A DNA stretch of 64,000 nucleotides from PALSA-1353 sp050014015 (GCA_050014015.1 JBEKEC010000002.1:124001-188000); one strand, 5' to 3'. Numbered from the stretch's first letter, positions 50,332 through 59,696 are shown. Notes: generated by a model from the sequence alone, not told the origin. Numbers and translations: made by a program.

Positions 50332-51320
50332 AGAATAAAGTGCTCGGATTGATGCTGGTTTTGGCGTTGTGGGGATGCGCGTCGGAAGAGAAGGTTGATT
50401 CGAAGGCCCCGGCCCCCCCGCCGTCGGTGAAGCCGGCGCCGGCGTACGTACGGCAGGCGATCGACCCGGAATTGCACGCCAAGGCGAAGCAGGAACTTTT
50501 GGCCGAAACGAATTCGTCGGACCCGTTTCTGCGATGCAACGTGATCGAGGCGTTGAGCGACGTGGATGCGGCGGATGCGCCGGCGGCGGTGCTGAAGGGG
50601 CTGGGGGACGCGGATTCGCCGGTGCGATTTGCGGCGGCGATGGCGGCGGGCCAGATGAAGCTGGTGGACGCCTACAAGCCGCTCAGGGACATGGCCGATG
50701 ATCCGGACCCGCGCGTTCGCGCCGGGGTTCGGTTTGCGCTGCATCGGCTGGGGGATACGCGGTTGAGCCATGACCTGGAGCGGTTGGCGGCAAGCCCCGA
50801 TCCGCACGTTCGGGGGACGGTGGCGTTCGTTTTGGGCCTGTTGAAGGAACCGAGCGCGGCAAAGATGCTGGGGACTCTGTCGGCCGACCGGGCGCCGTCG
50901 GTGCGAATCCAGGCCGCGGAAGCGCTCTGGCGGCTGGGGGATCAGCGCGGTCTGGAGGATTTGGCGGCGTACGCGATCAGCGGCTACCCGGACGACCAGA
51001 TCATTGCCTTACAGGCGCTGGCTGAGCCGGGGGATCAACGGGTGATCCAGCACATTCGGGCGGAACTGACGAGCGATTACCCGGAAGTGTGTCTGGCGGC
51101 GGCGCGGGGGGTGGGAATGCTGGGATCGGACGAGGGATGGTGGGTGGCCGTTCCGGCCGCCACGAGCAAGGACCCGCGACAGCGTTCGATGGCGGCGGCG
51201 GCCATGGGAGCGATCGGGCGGTCGGATTTGCAGCCCTATCTGAAAGACCTGCTGAGCGACCCGGATGCCGCAGTGCGGATTTCCGCGGCCACCGCCATAT
51301 TGCAACTGCGTTCGCCGTGA
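50328..51320 (+). CDS. HEAT-repeat lipoprotein
   Basis: 330 residues. ATG 50328 overlaps the lnt stop (ATGA), so the two are translationally coupled. A short signal ends in a lipobox LALWGCAS (about residue 17). A Pro/Ala linker follows, then about seven HEAT-type helical pairs, for example VIEALSDVDAADAPAAVLKGLGD and SVRIQAAEALWRLGDQRGLEDLAAYA, to the end. HEAT repeats are scaffolds for protein contacts. Being made together with the enzyme that completes lipoproteins suggests an envelope role, but partner and function are unknown. Confidence 0.85.
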   Translation: MKNKVLGLMLVLALWGCASEEKVDSKAPAPPPSVKPAPAYVRQAIDPELHAKAKQELLAETNSSDPFLRCNVIEALSDVDAADAPAAVLKGLGDADSPVRFAAAMAAGQMKLVDAYKPLRDMADDPDPRVRAGVRFALHRLGDTRLSHDLERLAASPDPHVRGTVAFVLGLLKEPSAAKMLGTLSADRAPSVRIQAAEALWRLGDQRGLEDLAAYAISGYPDDQIIALQALAEPGDQRVIQHIRAELTSDYPEVCLAAARGVGMLGSDEGWWVAVPAATSKDPRQRSMAAAAMGAIGRSDLQPYLKDLLSDPDAAVRISAATAILQLRSP

Positions 51321-51620
51321 CGCCGGAGCGACGGCGATCGACAGAAGGACTCCGGTTGCAGACCATGCAAATCCAGCGATGTGCCGCCCGGCACAAGAAT
51401 CATCTCCGCATGGGTTTACGACCCGGAGAGTGGGCGGGCCCATCGGTTGGTAGGGGCTGGTCCGTTTTTCCGGCCGAAATCTGTGGCCAAGCCGGTTTCC
51501 CGGAATTTGCACTGAGAATCCCGCGAACACCGGAAATGGCGAATCTGCCGAATCTTACGAAAAAACTTGACAGTGAACGCAATAAAAATACTATAGAGAA
51601 TCGGCTAGACACAAAGGCCT
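51321..51620. other. Spacer holding the 51621 promoter
   Basis: No gene recognised. The last 60 bp carry the promoter. The rest is ordinary GC-rich sequence without a clear hairpin. Confidence 0.4.
51567..51597 (+). promoter_or_regulatory. Promoter of the coiled-coil gene
   Basis: Perfect TTGACA (51567-51572). The -10 is TACTAT (51589-51594, 16-bp spacer) or TATAGA (51592-51597, 19-bp spacer). The predicted leader is under 25 nt. Confidence 0.55.
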
Positions 51621-52583
51621 ATGGCGCCTAGTCGTCCTCGGCGGGGGACGGTCCGCCAAGGGTTTTTTGAGGGCCTGCGAGAGAGTTTCAAGGAGCAGCA
51701 TTTGAGTCCCCTTACCAAATTGTTCGTCGCGTTGCTGGTGATCGTGTCGATGTTGAACGCCGCGGCAATCGTGGTGTTCGTCAATGAGGCACAGCCGTTG
51801 AAGCCGCAACTGGATGCGTTGAATCAGCAGTTGGCGTCGGTGCGCTCGGAGGCCGCGGCCAACCTGGCGGCGAAGAACAAGGCGGAAGGCAATTACAACT
51901 CCGAGGTGCTGCTGCATCAGAAGGACAACAGCAATTACCAGGGGATGATCACCAGCGTCAAATCGGATTTGAACAATGCCACCGTGACCATCGCCCGGTT
52001 GCAGGCCGACAATACCAATCTACAGGCGGCGATGAACCAGGCGAACAGCAACGTGCAGCTTTCAACCTCCACGGCGAACAAACTACAGGAGCAGGTGACG
52101 CAGCTTCGCACGTCCAATGATGGGTTGGCCAAGCAGAACGAGGACTTTGCGCGGCGAAACGCACAGCTGACCAGCACGCTGGAAAGCCTACAGGCGAAGG
52201 ATGAGGAGACTCAGGAACAATTGGCGCAGGTGAAAGACGACAAGCAGAAGCTGGCGGGAGCTTTGAAGGAGCGGGGATATGATCCCGACCTGATCCTGCA
52301 GGCGCCGGTGGCCAACGCCCTGGGCGCTCCATCCATCGAGGGCGTGGTGCGGGAGAAGAGCGTGATCAACGGCAACACGTTCGTGACGATCTCGGTGGGA
52401 AGCGCCGACGGCGTGACCAAGGGGATGAGGTTTTACGTCGTCAACGGGGCGGAGTTCCTGGGGATCGTGACCATCGACACGGTGGATTCGGATAATTCCA
52501 TCGGCAAGCTGGAGGGCGAGCCGGCCAAGATAAGCCAGGTTCAGAAGGGCGACGAGGTCAAAACGCAGCTTCGCGGATCGTAG
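51621..52583 (+). CDS. Membrane-anchored coiled-coil protein, MreC-like layout
   Basis: 320 residues. A basic N-terminus, then one membrane helix (LTKLFVALLVIVSMLNAAAIVVFV, about residues 30-53), then a coiled coil of about 150 residues (heptads such as LQADNTNLQAAMNQANSNV), and a C-terminal beta domain (about 230-315: IEGVVREKSVINGNTFVTISVGSADGVTKGMRFYVV in outline). The order helix, coiled coil, beta domain recalls MreC-type scaffolds, but there is no mreB beside it and the similarity is only architectural. The next small membrane gene lies 27 nt downstream. Function unknown. Confidence 0.72.
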   Translation: MAPSRPRRGTVRQGFFEGLRESFKEQHLSPLTKLFVALLVIVSMLNAAAIVVFVNEAQPLKPQLDALNQQLASVRSEAAANLAAKNKAEGNYNSEVLLHQKDNSNYQGMITSVKSDLNNATVTIARLQADNTNLQAAMNQANSNVQLSTSTANKLQEQVTQLRTSNDGLAKQNEDFARRNAQLTSTLESLQAKDEETQEQLAQVKDDKQKLAGALKERGYDPDLILQAPVANALGAPSIEGVVREKSVINGNTFVTISVGSADGVTKGMRFYVVNGAEFLGIVTIDTVDSDNSIGKLEGEPAKISQVQKGDEVKTQLRGS

Positions 52584-52610
52584 GTTCAGCATTGGATTGG
52601 AGTCTGATTC

Positions 52611-52781
52611 ATGAGTCGGATAGCAACGGGTGATCGGCCGGTACTGGTGAAGCCGGGGAACAACGTGTACACGGTGCTGGTGGCGGTGGCGTTGCTGGTG
52701 AACGTGCTTTGCTTTCTGCTGATATTGCTGAGTTACACCAAGGTTTTCGGGGACAAGGCGAATTTGTTTTCAACGCATTGA
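52611..52781 (+). CDS. Small single-helix membrane protein
   Basis: 56 residues from ATG 52611. A basic N-terminus, then one hydrophobic helix (VYTVLVAVALLVNVLCFLLILL) and a short polar tail. It follows the coiled-coil gene by 27 nt on the same strand and shares the Val/Leu/Asn-rich type of helix, so the two may be partners in one membrane complex. Its stop overlaps nothing. Too short for confident family assignment, but the coding pattern is consistent. Confidence 0.55.
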   Translation: MSRIATGDRPVLVKPGNNVYTVLVAVALLVNVLCFLLILLSYTKVFGDKANLFSTH

Positions 52782-52820
52782 CGCGCGTCGCAAGCGACGC
52801 GGCTAAACGTAAACGAAACA

Positions 52821-53456
52821 ATGCCGTTCCGGCTGCGTGATTGCCTGCCATTCTCGGGGTTCGGGGCCCAGGGGTTCAAATTTCTGGAAACGGGCCGGCT
52901 GATCGACCAGGAGCTGGAGTTAGTTCCGCCGTCGGAGCAATGGGTTGACGCGGCGCTGACGGCGTGCAAGCACCCGCTGTCGCTGGAGCAGTCGCCGGCG
53001 CTGGCGGATGCCTCGCGGCAGCAGATTTTGGAATTTGTGAAGGCCTGCCCCCAGGGCCGGCAGGCGGCCAACGCCTCCGCGGGGATGGCGCCGGCATATC
53101 ACTTCTGGATGCGCGTTGCCGACAACCCGGAACTGGCCATCGCCGGGGGAATCAATCTGCGGATCGGGAATCAATATGACCTGCTGATGTACAACGGGCA
53201 GGTGGGGTATCACGTTTACCCGGCGGCGCGGGGACGCCATTACGCCGAGCGGGCATGCCGGCTGTTGTTTCCGCTGGCGCTTCGGCATGCGATCAATCCG
53301 CTGTGGATCACGTGCAACCCGGACAATTTCGCGTCGAGGCGGACGTGCGAGCGGCTGGGGGGCAAGCTGGTGGAGATCGTGGCGGTGCCAGCGGAGCATG
53401 CGCTATATGCTCGCGGGGAGCGTGAAAAGTGCCGGTATCGCATAGACCTGACGTAA
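52821..53456 (+). CDS. GNAT-family N-acetyltransferase
   Basis: 211 residues. The GNAT core lies in the second half: GGINLRIGNQYDLLMYNGQVGYHVYP, then ARGRHYAERACRLLFPLALRH with the acetyl-CoA-binding pattern (RGxxxAxxA), WITCNPDNFASRRTCERLGGKLVE as the last strand-helix pair. This matches the RimJ/RimL-like pattern of small acceptors, but the acceptor is unknown. The N-terminal 60 residues are poorly conserved. No ribosome-binding site stands out. It converges with the gene on the minus strand at 53475. Confidence 0.82.
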   Translation: MPFRLRDCLPFSGFGAQGFKFLETGRLIDQELELVPPSEQWVDAALTACKHPLSLEQSPALADASRQQILEFVKACPQGRQAANASAGMAPAYHFWMRVADNPELAIAGGINLRIGNQYDLLMYNGQVGYHVYPAARGRHYAERACRLLFPLALRHAINPLWITCNPDNFASRRTCERLGGKLVEIVAVPAEHALYARGEREKCRYRIDLT

Positions 53457-53474
53457 GTCTGGCGACGGGAAACG

Positions 53475-55664
53475 TCAGTCGTGCCGCCTTGCGGCGCGGA
53501 GCGCGGCGATGGCGTTGGCGATGACGGAGATGATTCCGCCGGCCACGACCAATATGGCGGCGTAGAGCCAGCCGTTCCAGGTGACGGCCGCGGCTGGATC
53601 GAAAACGAGGGGGGGAGGCGGCGGTGAGGGAGCGACGTCGGCAGCCGGGGCGGCGACCGCGGGGGGCGGGGGCGGAGGACGTTTGGGCGGAGCGGTGCGA
53701 AGAACGATTTTCTGATCGCCGGCGCCGGCGAATCGGTTCCTATATCCGCTGGGTGTGCTGTAAGAGATGTTCAGGCGGTCGCCGGAGACGACGGCACAAG
53801 TGAACTGACCGTTGGAGTCGGTGGTGATGCCGTTGTAACCGCTGCGCGGGCCGTTCACGTTGACTCGTGTGCCGGCGACGGGCTTGCTATCGGCGTCGAG
53901 GAGCACGCCGGCGATAGTGGAGTCGCGTTTGTAGAGGGTGAGATCGTGCGCGGCGGTGGTTTGGCCTGGTTGCAAGCGAAGATCGGAGGTGCTGGCTTGG
54001 CCGTAGCCGTCGCGCATGGCCTCGACGGAATAAACGGCGTCAGCCCAAAGAGCGGGAACGGTGTAATTCCCCCGCTCGTCGGTGGAACCGCTGGTTTGTC
54101 CCGAAGTATATCGGCCGGCGCGGACGAAGAGGACAATTTGAGCATCCTTGATCGGCTGGCTCTGAGGATCGAGCACGCGGCCGGATATGGATGCCAGGGC
54201 GTTTTTCTCAAGTTGAACGACGACCTCACCGGGCGCGGCCCGGTTGACGACCACCGCCTTCGGCGTTGCCAGATCCTGAAAGCGGGCGCGGACCTGGAGT
54301 TGTCCGGTGCGGGGCATGGGCATCGTTTGGAAGGTACCGTCGGCGCCCGTGGTGATGGCCATGCGTAACATGGGCATATCATCGGAAGAGGTGGTGACGG
54401 CAGCTCCGGGGATGGGATTGCCATCGGGATCGACGACCTTTCCCTTCACGGGGGCCATCAGCACGCGAGGGAGGCGGAACTCGACGGAGGCGGTTTGGCC
54501 GTCGGGAATGGTGATGGTCTTGCTGTCGGGGCTGGGCCTGGCGAAACCGTCGGCGGGAGTGCTAGACGCGACGTAGACGAGTTGTTCGCCGGGAGCAACG
54601 CGAGCCGTGAAGGCGCCGTTGGCGTCGGTGCTAACGGACTGAACGTAGTTCGAATCTCGCGGATATGCTGGGCCGCGGATTTCGACGGGAACGCCAGCAA
54701 TGGGGTTGCCGTTATCGGCAGCGATGGTCCTACCGGTGAGGATCACACCGGGGATAAGAGACAAGTTGATCCCGGATTTTGCGCTGCCGGCGAGGAGATT
54801 GATCTTTTCAACGGCTTTGGCGGTCCAGGATTTTTGCAATTGCTCGTCAGGATCAAGAGTGACGACGTATTGTCCGGGACGAAGCCGCTTGACAGTATAG
54901 GAGCCGTCAGCGGCAGTAATGGCTTCGATATTGCTAATTTCGCTAGATTGTGCAGCCAAGGCAATTCCGGCGGCGGGTTTGCCGGTTGTGCCATAGGTAA
55001 CCACGCCGGAAATGGCGGAAGCGGCAAAAAGGCGGATGGGATCGGCATGAGTTTTCGGAGCGGTGTCGAGAACGACCCGGTCGCGGTAGGCAAGTTGGGC
55101 ATATCGCTCGTCGGCAACGGCAAATTCAGCCTGCGCGCCTTGCGGGAGGCCGGCGATGGTGCAAACGCCGTTGGCATCGGTAACGGCGGACCACGGAGGG
55201 TTGTAGTCGGGGGGAATCCAAATGCTCATGGACTGTCCGGTCATGTTCCGAGGAAATTGGACGTATCGGAGCGAAACGGCGACGCCGGCGACGGGCTTCT
55301 TGTCGGGGGTGAGGAAAGTGAGCGTCACGTCCGTGCGGCGTGAAAGACGAATCTCGGCTCGATGATTGGGGGCAATCGGCGCGCCGCCGAGGCCGAAGCC
55401 GGGGGCGGCGGCGTCGAATTCACCATGGTCAATATCGGTCCGAGGAAAATGGAAATCTCCGTTATCGTCACTGCGCGTGGTAGGCGCATCGCGAGGCGTG
55501 GTGAGATCGGCTACGACGGGGCCTCCAGGAAATCTGAAGAGATAGACGGTGGCATCCTTTACGGGCTTGCCGTCGGGACTGAGGATCCTGCCGGTGTAAT
55601 CGGCGGCAAGGGCCGCCGGAGAAAGCAGCGCGAAGGCGAGGATGAGCCAGGAAGGAGTTTTCAC
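53475..55664 (-). CDS. Exported protein of repeated carboxypeptidase-regulatory-like domains
   Basis: 729 residues. Signal peptide residues 1-20 (LILAFALLSPAALA). Six or more beta-sandwich modules of the CarboxypepD_reg type follow, each starting with a GRILSPDGKPVKDATV-like, GKVVDPDGNPIPGAAVTT-like or GVLLDADSKPVAGTRV-like strand pair, and containing YTVKRLRPGQYVVTLD-type strands. A Pro-rich linker and one C-terminal membrane helix (LYAAILVVAGGIISVIANAIA) anchor it. Such proteins present beta domains on the surface for binding. The partner is unknown. It is divergent from ribBA with a tandem-unit repeat between. Confidence 0.82.
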   Translation of the reverse strand: MKTPSWLILAFALLSPAALAADYTGRILSPDGKPVKDATVYLFRFPGGPVVADLTTPRDAPTTRSDDNGDFHFPRTDIDHGEFDAAAPGFGLGGAPIAPNHRAEIRLSRRTDVTLTFLTPDKKPVAGVAVSLRYVQFPRNMTGQSMSIWIPPDYNPPWSAVTDANGVCTIAGLPQGAQAEFAVADERYAQLAYRDRVVLDTAPKTHADPIRLFAASAISGVVTYGTTGKPAAGIALAAQSSEISNIEAITAADGSYTVKRLRPGQYVVTLDPDEQLQKSWTAKAVEKINLLAGSAKSGINLSLIPGVILTGRTIAADNGNPIAGVPVEIRGPAYPRDSNYVQSVSTDANGAFTARVAPGEQLVYVASSTPADGFARPSPDSKTITIPDGQTASVEFRLPRVLMAPVKGKVVDPDGNPIPGAAVTTSSDDMPMLRMAITTGADGTFQTMPMPRTGQLQVRARFQDLATPKAVVVNRAAPGEVVVQLEKNALASISGRVLDPQSQPIKDAQIVLFVRAGRYTSGQTSGSTDERGNYTVPALWADAVYSVEAMRDGYGQASTSDLRLQPGQTTAAHDLTLYKRDSTIAGVLLDADSKPVAGTRVNVNGPRSGYNGITTDSNGQFTCAVVSGDRLNISYSTPSGYRNRFAGAGDQKIVLRTAPPKRPPPPPPAVAAPAADVAPSPPPPPLVFDPAAAVTWNGWLYAAILVVAGGIISVIANAIAALRAARRHD

Positions 55665-55690
55665 GTTTGCTCAAACTTTCTGCGAGCCAT

Positions 55691-55797
55691 CTTCTTCCCC
55701 TCCCCTGGTACTCCGGGGGAGGGTCAGCGTGGGGGTTTGGTGGGCCAATCGACGCTCGACCCCTACCCCAACCCTCCCCCTGAGTACAAGGGGAGGG
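55691..55797. repeat. CT/AG-rich inverted repeat with CCTGGTACTCCGGG
   Basis: The 5' half carries CCCCTCCCCTGGTACTCCGG and GGGAGGGTCAG; the 3' half CAACCCTCCCCCTGAGTAC and AAGGGGAGGGGGAAATTC. The two halves form a long imperfect hairpin. It lies between divergent genes; the same family is at 35359-35387 and 59421-59466. Confidence 0.7.
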
Positions 55798-55869
55798 GGA
55801 AATTCTCCGCAGCAAATGTCACGCACCCGCAAGGGTTTCACGCCATGAGTATATTCGGAGTTTCGGAGA

Positions 55870-55875
55870 TAGAAT
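55870..55875 (+). promoter_or_regulatory. -10 element for leaderless ribBA
   Basis: TAGAAT, 6 nt before ATG 55882. No ribosome-binding site; no FMN riboswitch in the leader. Confidence 0.4.
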
Positions 55876-55881
55876 AGCGGT

Positions 55882-57111
55882 ATGCCGTTTAGCGCGATAC
55901 CAAACGTTCTCGAAGAACTGAAAGCCGGACGAATGATCGTCCTGACGGACGATGAAGACCGGGAAAACGAGGGGGACCTGGTGATGGCGGCGGAGAAGGT
56001 GACGGCGGCGGCGATCAACTTCATGGTGACGCATGCGCGCGGGCTGATCTGTCTGCCGCTGACGTCGGAGCGGTGCGATCGTTTGCAGCTTCATCCGCAA
56101 TCGGATCGGAACACGGCTCGGCTGGGGACGGCGTTCACGGTGACGATCGATGGGCATCCGCGGTTTGGGGTGACGACGGGAGTTTCGGCGAAGGACCGGG
56201 CCAAGACAATCGAGGTGGCGATCGCCGAAGATGCACAGCCGCAGGACCTGCTGCGGCCGGGGCACGTCAATCCGCTGCGGTCGCGGGACGGAGGCGTGCT
56301 GGTGCGCGCCGGGCAGACGGAAGGATCGGTGGACTTGGTTCGGCTGGCGGGGATGAAGCCGGCGGCGGTGATCTGCGAAATCATGCGCGAGGACGGCGAG
56401 ATGGCTCGCCGGCCGGAGCTGATTGCCTACTGTCAGAAACACGGGCTGAAGATGTGCTCGATCGCGGAGCTGATCAGCCATCGGTTGAAGCGCGAGCAGT
56501 TTGTGCGGCGGATCGAAAGCGTGACGTTGCCGACGCGATGGGGAGTGTTTCAGCTTCATGCGTATCAGAGCGTGATCGATCCGCAGCCGCATTTGGCGCT
56601 GTGCAAGGGTGGGGTCGGAGACCTGGATAAAGAGGGCAAGCCGATCGTGCACGAGGAGCCGGTGCTGGTGCGGGTGCACAGCGAGTGTTTGACGGGGGAC
56701 ATTTTCGGCAGCGAGCGATGCGACTGCGGCCCGCAGCTTTCGGCGGCGATGCGGATGATCGAGAAGGAAGGCAAAGGCGCGCTGGTGTATCTGCGTCAGG
56801 AAGGCCGGGGAATCGGGCTGGCCAACAAGCTGCACGCCTACGCGCTTCAGGAAAAGGGATTGGATACGGTGGAGGCGAACCAGCGATTGGGGTTGCCGGT
56901 GGACAAGCGCGATTACGGAATCGGAAGCCAGATTCTGCGCGACCTGGGATTGCGGAAGATTCGGATCATGACGAATAATCCGAAGAAGATTTATGGCATC
57001 GAGGGGTATGGGCTGAGCGTGGTGGAAGAGGTGCCGATCAGGATCGAGCCGGGAGAACATAATCGGGGTTATCTGGAGACGAAGAAGGCGAAGATGGGGC
57101 ATCGGCTATAG
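55882..57111 (+). CDS. ribBA: Bifunctional DHBP synthase / GTP cyclohydrolase II
   Basis: 409 residues. It makes the two precursors of riboflavin: 3,4-dihydroxy-2-butanone 4-phosphate from ribulose 5-phosphate (N-terminal, about 1-205) and the diaminopyrimidine from GTP (C-terminal, about 210-400). RibB site: DDEDRENEGDLV and HARGLICLPL, plus RPGHVNPLRSRDGGVLVRAGQTEG. RibA site: zinc cysteines in GSERCDCGPQL, and RQEGRGIGLANKLHAYALQ. Both halves look active. ATG 55882 is preceded by TAGAAT 6 nt upstream, so initiation may be leaderless. No FMN riboswitch is present, so flavin feedback would be by other means. Confidence 0.95.
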   Translation: MPFSAIPNVLEELKAGRMIVLTDDEDRENEGDLVMAAEKVTAAAINFMVTHARGLICLPLTSERCDRLQLHPQSDRNTARLGTAFTVTIDGHPRFGVTTGVSAKDRAKTIEVAIAEDAQPQDLLRPGHVNPLRSRDGGVLVRAGQTEGSVDLVRLAGMKPAAVICEIMREDGEMARRPELIAYCQKHGLKMCSIAELISHRLKREQFVRRIESVTLPTRWGVFQLHAYQSVIDPQPHLALCKGGVGDLDKEGKPIVHEEPVLVRVHSECLTGDIFGSERCDCGPQLSAAMRMIEKEGKGALVYLRQEGRGIGLANKLHAYALQEKGLDTVEANQRLGLPVDKRDYGIGSQILRDLGLRKIRIMTNNPKKIYGIEGYGLSVVEEVPIRIEPGEHNRGYLETKKAKMGHRL

Positions 57112-57115
57112 AAAG

Positions 57116-57206
57116 CCGAAATTCGAAACTCGAAATTCGGATGACGAATCAAATTCGAAGTCTGAATTTCTGACCTTCGAATTTGATTCGATTTTCGAGT
57201 TTCGCG
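57116..57206. repeat. Inverted repeat of CGAAATT units (copy 3)
   Basis: Left arm GAAATTCGAAACTCGAAATT; right arm ends TTTTCGAGTTTCGCG. Shares GATGACGAATCAAATTC with copy 2. Between ribBA and the helicase gene, both on the plus strand. Confidence 0.75.
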
Positions 57207-57244
57207 TTTATCCCATCCGCCTTCTTTCGCGCCTCTGGCCGGGC

Positions 57245-57250
57245 TATAGT
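57245..57250 (+). promoter_or_regulatory. -10 element for leaderless helicase transcript
   Basis: TATAGT, 6 nt before GTG 57257. The -35 is weak (TTCTTT, 17 bp upstream). Confidence 0.4.
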
Positions 57251-57256
57251 TTGTCG

Positions 57257-59410
57257 GTGCCCTCAACCTCTCCTCCACCCGACTCCCTCCTCGACGGCCT
57301 CACCGAGCCTCAGCGCCGGGCCGTCACTCACGTCGATGGCCCATTGCTGATCGTCGCCGCCGCCGGCAGTGGCAAAACCCGCGTCATCACCCGCCGCGTC
57401 GGCTATCTCATCAGCCTCGGCTTCGACCCGCGGTCCATCCTCGCCATCACCTTCACCAACAAGGCCGCCGGCGAAATGAAGCAACGCATTTCCGACGCCT
57501 CTCCCAAACCCATCCGCGATTGGGGCCGCCTCGATCAGCCCTGGCCCATCATCTGCACATTCCACTCGCTCTGCCTGCGGATTCTCAAGCATTACGCCCC
57601 GGCCATCGGCCTTGCTCCCAACTTCAGCGTTTATGATGCCTCGGATCAATTGAAGGTCATCAAGGAGGCGATCAAATCGCTGGACGTCCCCTTGGGCAAC
57701 GCCACGCCCGGCATGATTCACGGAACCATCAGCAACGCCAAGAACCGCCTCATCGACGCCGATCAATATGCCCAATCCGCCATGGACCGTTACATGCAAC
57801 TGGTCGCCCAAATCTTTCGGAAATATCAGCTGCTCCTCACGACCGCCAACGCCCTCGATTTCGACGACCTGCTCCTCCACGCCGTCCGCGCCATGCAGCA
57901 GCATCCGACGATCCTGGCCGAGCTTCAGGACCGTTTCAAATACATCCTCATCGACGAATACCAGGACACCAACCACGCCCAATACGTTCTGGTTCACGCC
58001 CTGGCGATGAAGCATCGCAACATCTGCGTCGTTGGCGATCCGGACCAATCCATCTACGCCTGGCGTGGCGCCGACATCGCCAACATCCTGGACTTCGAAA
58101 AGGATTATCCCGACGCCACCGTCATCCGCCTCGAGCAGAATTACCGCTCGACCAAGGTGATCCTGGCCATCGCCGAACGTCTGATCTCCCACAATCATCG
58201 CCGCAAGGAAAAACGGCTCTGGACCGAAAACGACGCCGGCGAAAAGGCCCTGGTTTTGCTCTGTCGCGACGAACACGATGAGGCTTATGCCGTCGCCGAG
58301 GAATTCTCCCGCCTCCACGATCAGGGAACCGATTGGAACCGCATGGCCATCTTCTATCGCATGAATTCACTCTCGCGCGTGATGGAAGACGCCCTGCGGC
58401 GCAAGCGGATTCCCTACCAGATCGCCCGCGGCGTGGAATTCTACAACCGCAAGGAAATCAAGGACGTCCTGGCCTACCTCCGCCTCATCGCCAACCCCGC
58501 CGACGAGGTCAGCCTCACGCGCATCGTCAACGTCCCCACTCGCGGCATTGGTGACGCCAGCGTCAAACTCATGCATGCCCACGCCGTCGGCGCCAGCCAA
58601 ACCCTCTGGCAAATCATGCACCAAGCCGGCCAAATCCCCGGCCTCTCCGCCCGCGCCGTCAATTCCATCGCCAAATTCGTCGCGCTCATCGAATCCTTCC
58701 GCGCTCCCCGCGACGGCGTCACCCACAACCTCCGCTCACTCATGGAGCAAGTCCTTCAGCGCAGCGGCATCGAGCAAATGCTTCGCAAGGAGGACCCCGA
58801 TGCCGAAGACCAACTCGCCAACGTCGCCGAGTTGATCTCCGCCGCCGCCGAGTACGACAAAGAGAATCCCGAAGGCTCCCTCGACGATTATCTCGCCCAG
58901 GTCAGCCTCGTCAGCGACGCCGATCACATGGAAGGCGCCGGCGGCGCCGTCACCCTGATGACCCTCCACTCCGCCAAGGGCCTGGAATTCCCGGTTGTCG
59001 CCATCATCGGCCTGGAGGAAGGCTGTCTCCCCCATTCCCGGGCCATGGAAAGCGCCGACCAACTCGAAGAAGAGCGCCGCCTATGTTTCGTCGGCATCAC
59101 CCGCGCCCAGCAGCACCTGATTTTCTCCAAAGCCGCCCGCCGAATGATCCGCGGCTATTCCACTTCCACCGCCACCAGCCAATTCCTCGCCCAGATGCCC
59201 CGCGACATGCTCAAGATCGTCACCCCCGAACCCGCCGAGACTCACGACCCCGACCCCTCGCATTCCGACCTGTACATCGGCCAGTCCGTAAGACATCCCA
59301 CATTCGGCATCGGTCGGATCGTCGATCTCTCCCACACCCGCGTGATCGTGGATTTCCCCATATCCGGCCGAAAGACCCTGCTGCTCGATTTCGTCCAGCC
59401 CGTCTCGTGA
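57257..59410 (+). CDS. pcrA: UvrD/PcrA-type DNA helicase
   Basis: 717 residues from GTG 57257; TTG 57251 also reads in frame but would lie against the -10. Superfamily 1A helicase unwinding DNA in replication and repair. Motif I is AAAGSGKTRVI (about residues 36-46), motif Ia TFTNKAAGEM, motif II LIDEYQDTNHAQ, motif III VGDPDQSIYAWRGAD, motif IV LEQNYRST, motif V VTLMTLHSAKGLEFPVV and motif VI FVGITRAQQHL. The C-terminal 60 residues (GQSVRHPTFGIGRIV) form the Tudor-like domain that contacts RNA polymerase in PcrA. So PcrA is favoured over Rep. UvrD is the alternative name. Confidence 0.93.
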   Translation: MPSTSPPPDSLLDGLTEPQRRAVTHVDGPLLIVAAAGSGKTRVITRRVGYLISLGFDPRSILAITFTNKAAGEMKQRISDASPKPIRDWGRLDQPWPIICTFHSLCLRILKHYAPAIGLAPNFSVYDASDQLKVIKEAIKSLDVPLGNATPGMIHGTISNAKNRLIDADQYAQSAMDRYMQLVAQIFRKYQLLLTTANALDFDDLLLHAVRAMQQHPTILAELQDRFKYILIDEYQDTNHAQYVLVHALAMKHRNICVVGDPDQSIYAWRGADIANILDFEKDYPDATVIRLEQNYRSTKVILAIAERLISHNHRRKEKRLWTENDAGEKALVLLCRDEHDEAYAVAEEFSRLHDQGTDWNRMAIFYRMNSLSRVMEDALRRKRIPYQIARGVEFYNRKEIKDVLAYLRLIANPADEVSLTRIVNVPTRGIGDASVKLMHAHAVGASQTLWQIMHQAGQIPGLSARAVNSIAKFVALIESFRAPRDGVTHNLRSLMEQVLQRSGIEQMLRKEDPDAEDQLANVAELISAAAEYDKENPEGSLDDYLAQVSLVSDADHMEGAGGAVTLMTLHSAKGLEFPVVAIIGLEEGCLPHSRAMESADQLEEERRLCFVGITRAQQHLIFSKAARRMIRGYSTSTATSQFLAQMPRDMLKIVTPEPAETHDPDPSHSDLYIGQSVRHPTFGIGRIVDLSHTRVIVDFPISGRKTLLLDFVQPVS

Positions 59411-59420
59411 TCCTTACCCA

Positions 59421-59466
59421 TCCTCCCCCTCACCTGGTACTCCGGGAGAGGGTTGGGGTGAGGGTC
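59421..59466. repeat. CT/AG-rich hairpin with CCTGGTACTCCGGG
   Basis: CCTCCCCCTCACCTGGTACT to GAGAGGGTTGGGGTGAGGG. Right after the helicase stop, so it may terminate that transcript. Confidence 0.65.
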
Positions 59467-59696
59467 TTCCTCCTATTGCCCCAAATCCCGCCGCAAAAAC
59501 AGAAATACTCCAAAATGATCGACTGCTGCCTTATGGACTCCCCCCTGCGACAATTTGCCACATCATTTGCGGAAAAATAGGACCGGCAGCTAACGACGTC
59601 GCGTCGCGCGGGTCTATGGTGAGAAGGCAACGTCATCTCAGTACGCTGGCCCGATCATGCCGATACATTATCTCTTGGACTGGAAAGGAGCATTGT
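59467..59696. other. Spacer before the DUF3300 gene
   Basis: No gene seen. AAAGGAG lies 7 nt before ATG 59697. Confidence 0.4.

Noticed and set aside
55690..55881. FMN riboswitch before ribBA
   Set aside because: None of the conserved FMN-element strings is present, and a -10 hexamer 6 nt before ATG leaves no leader.
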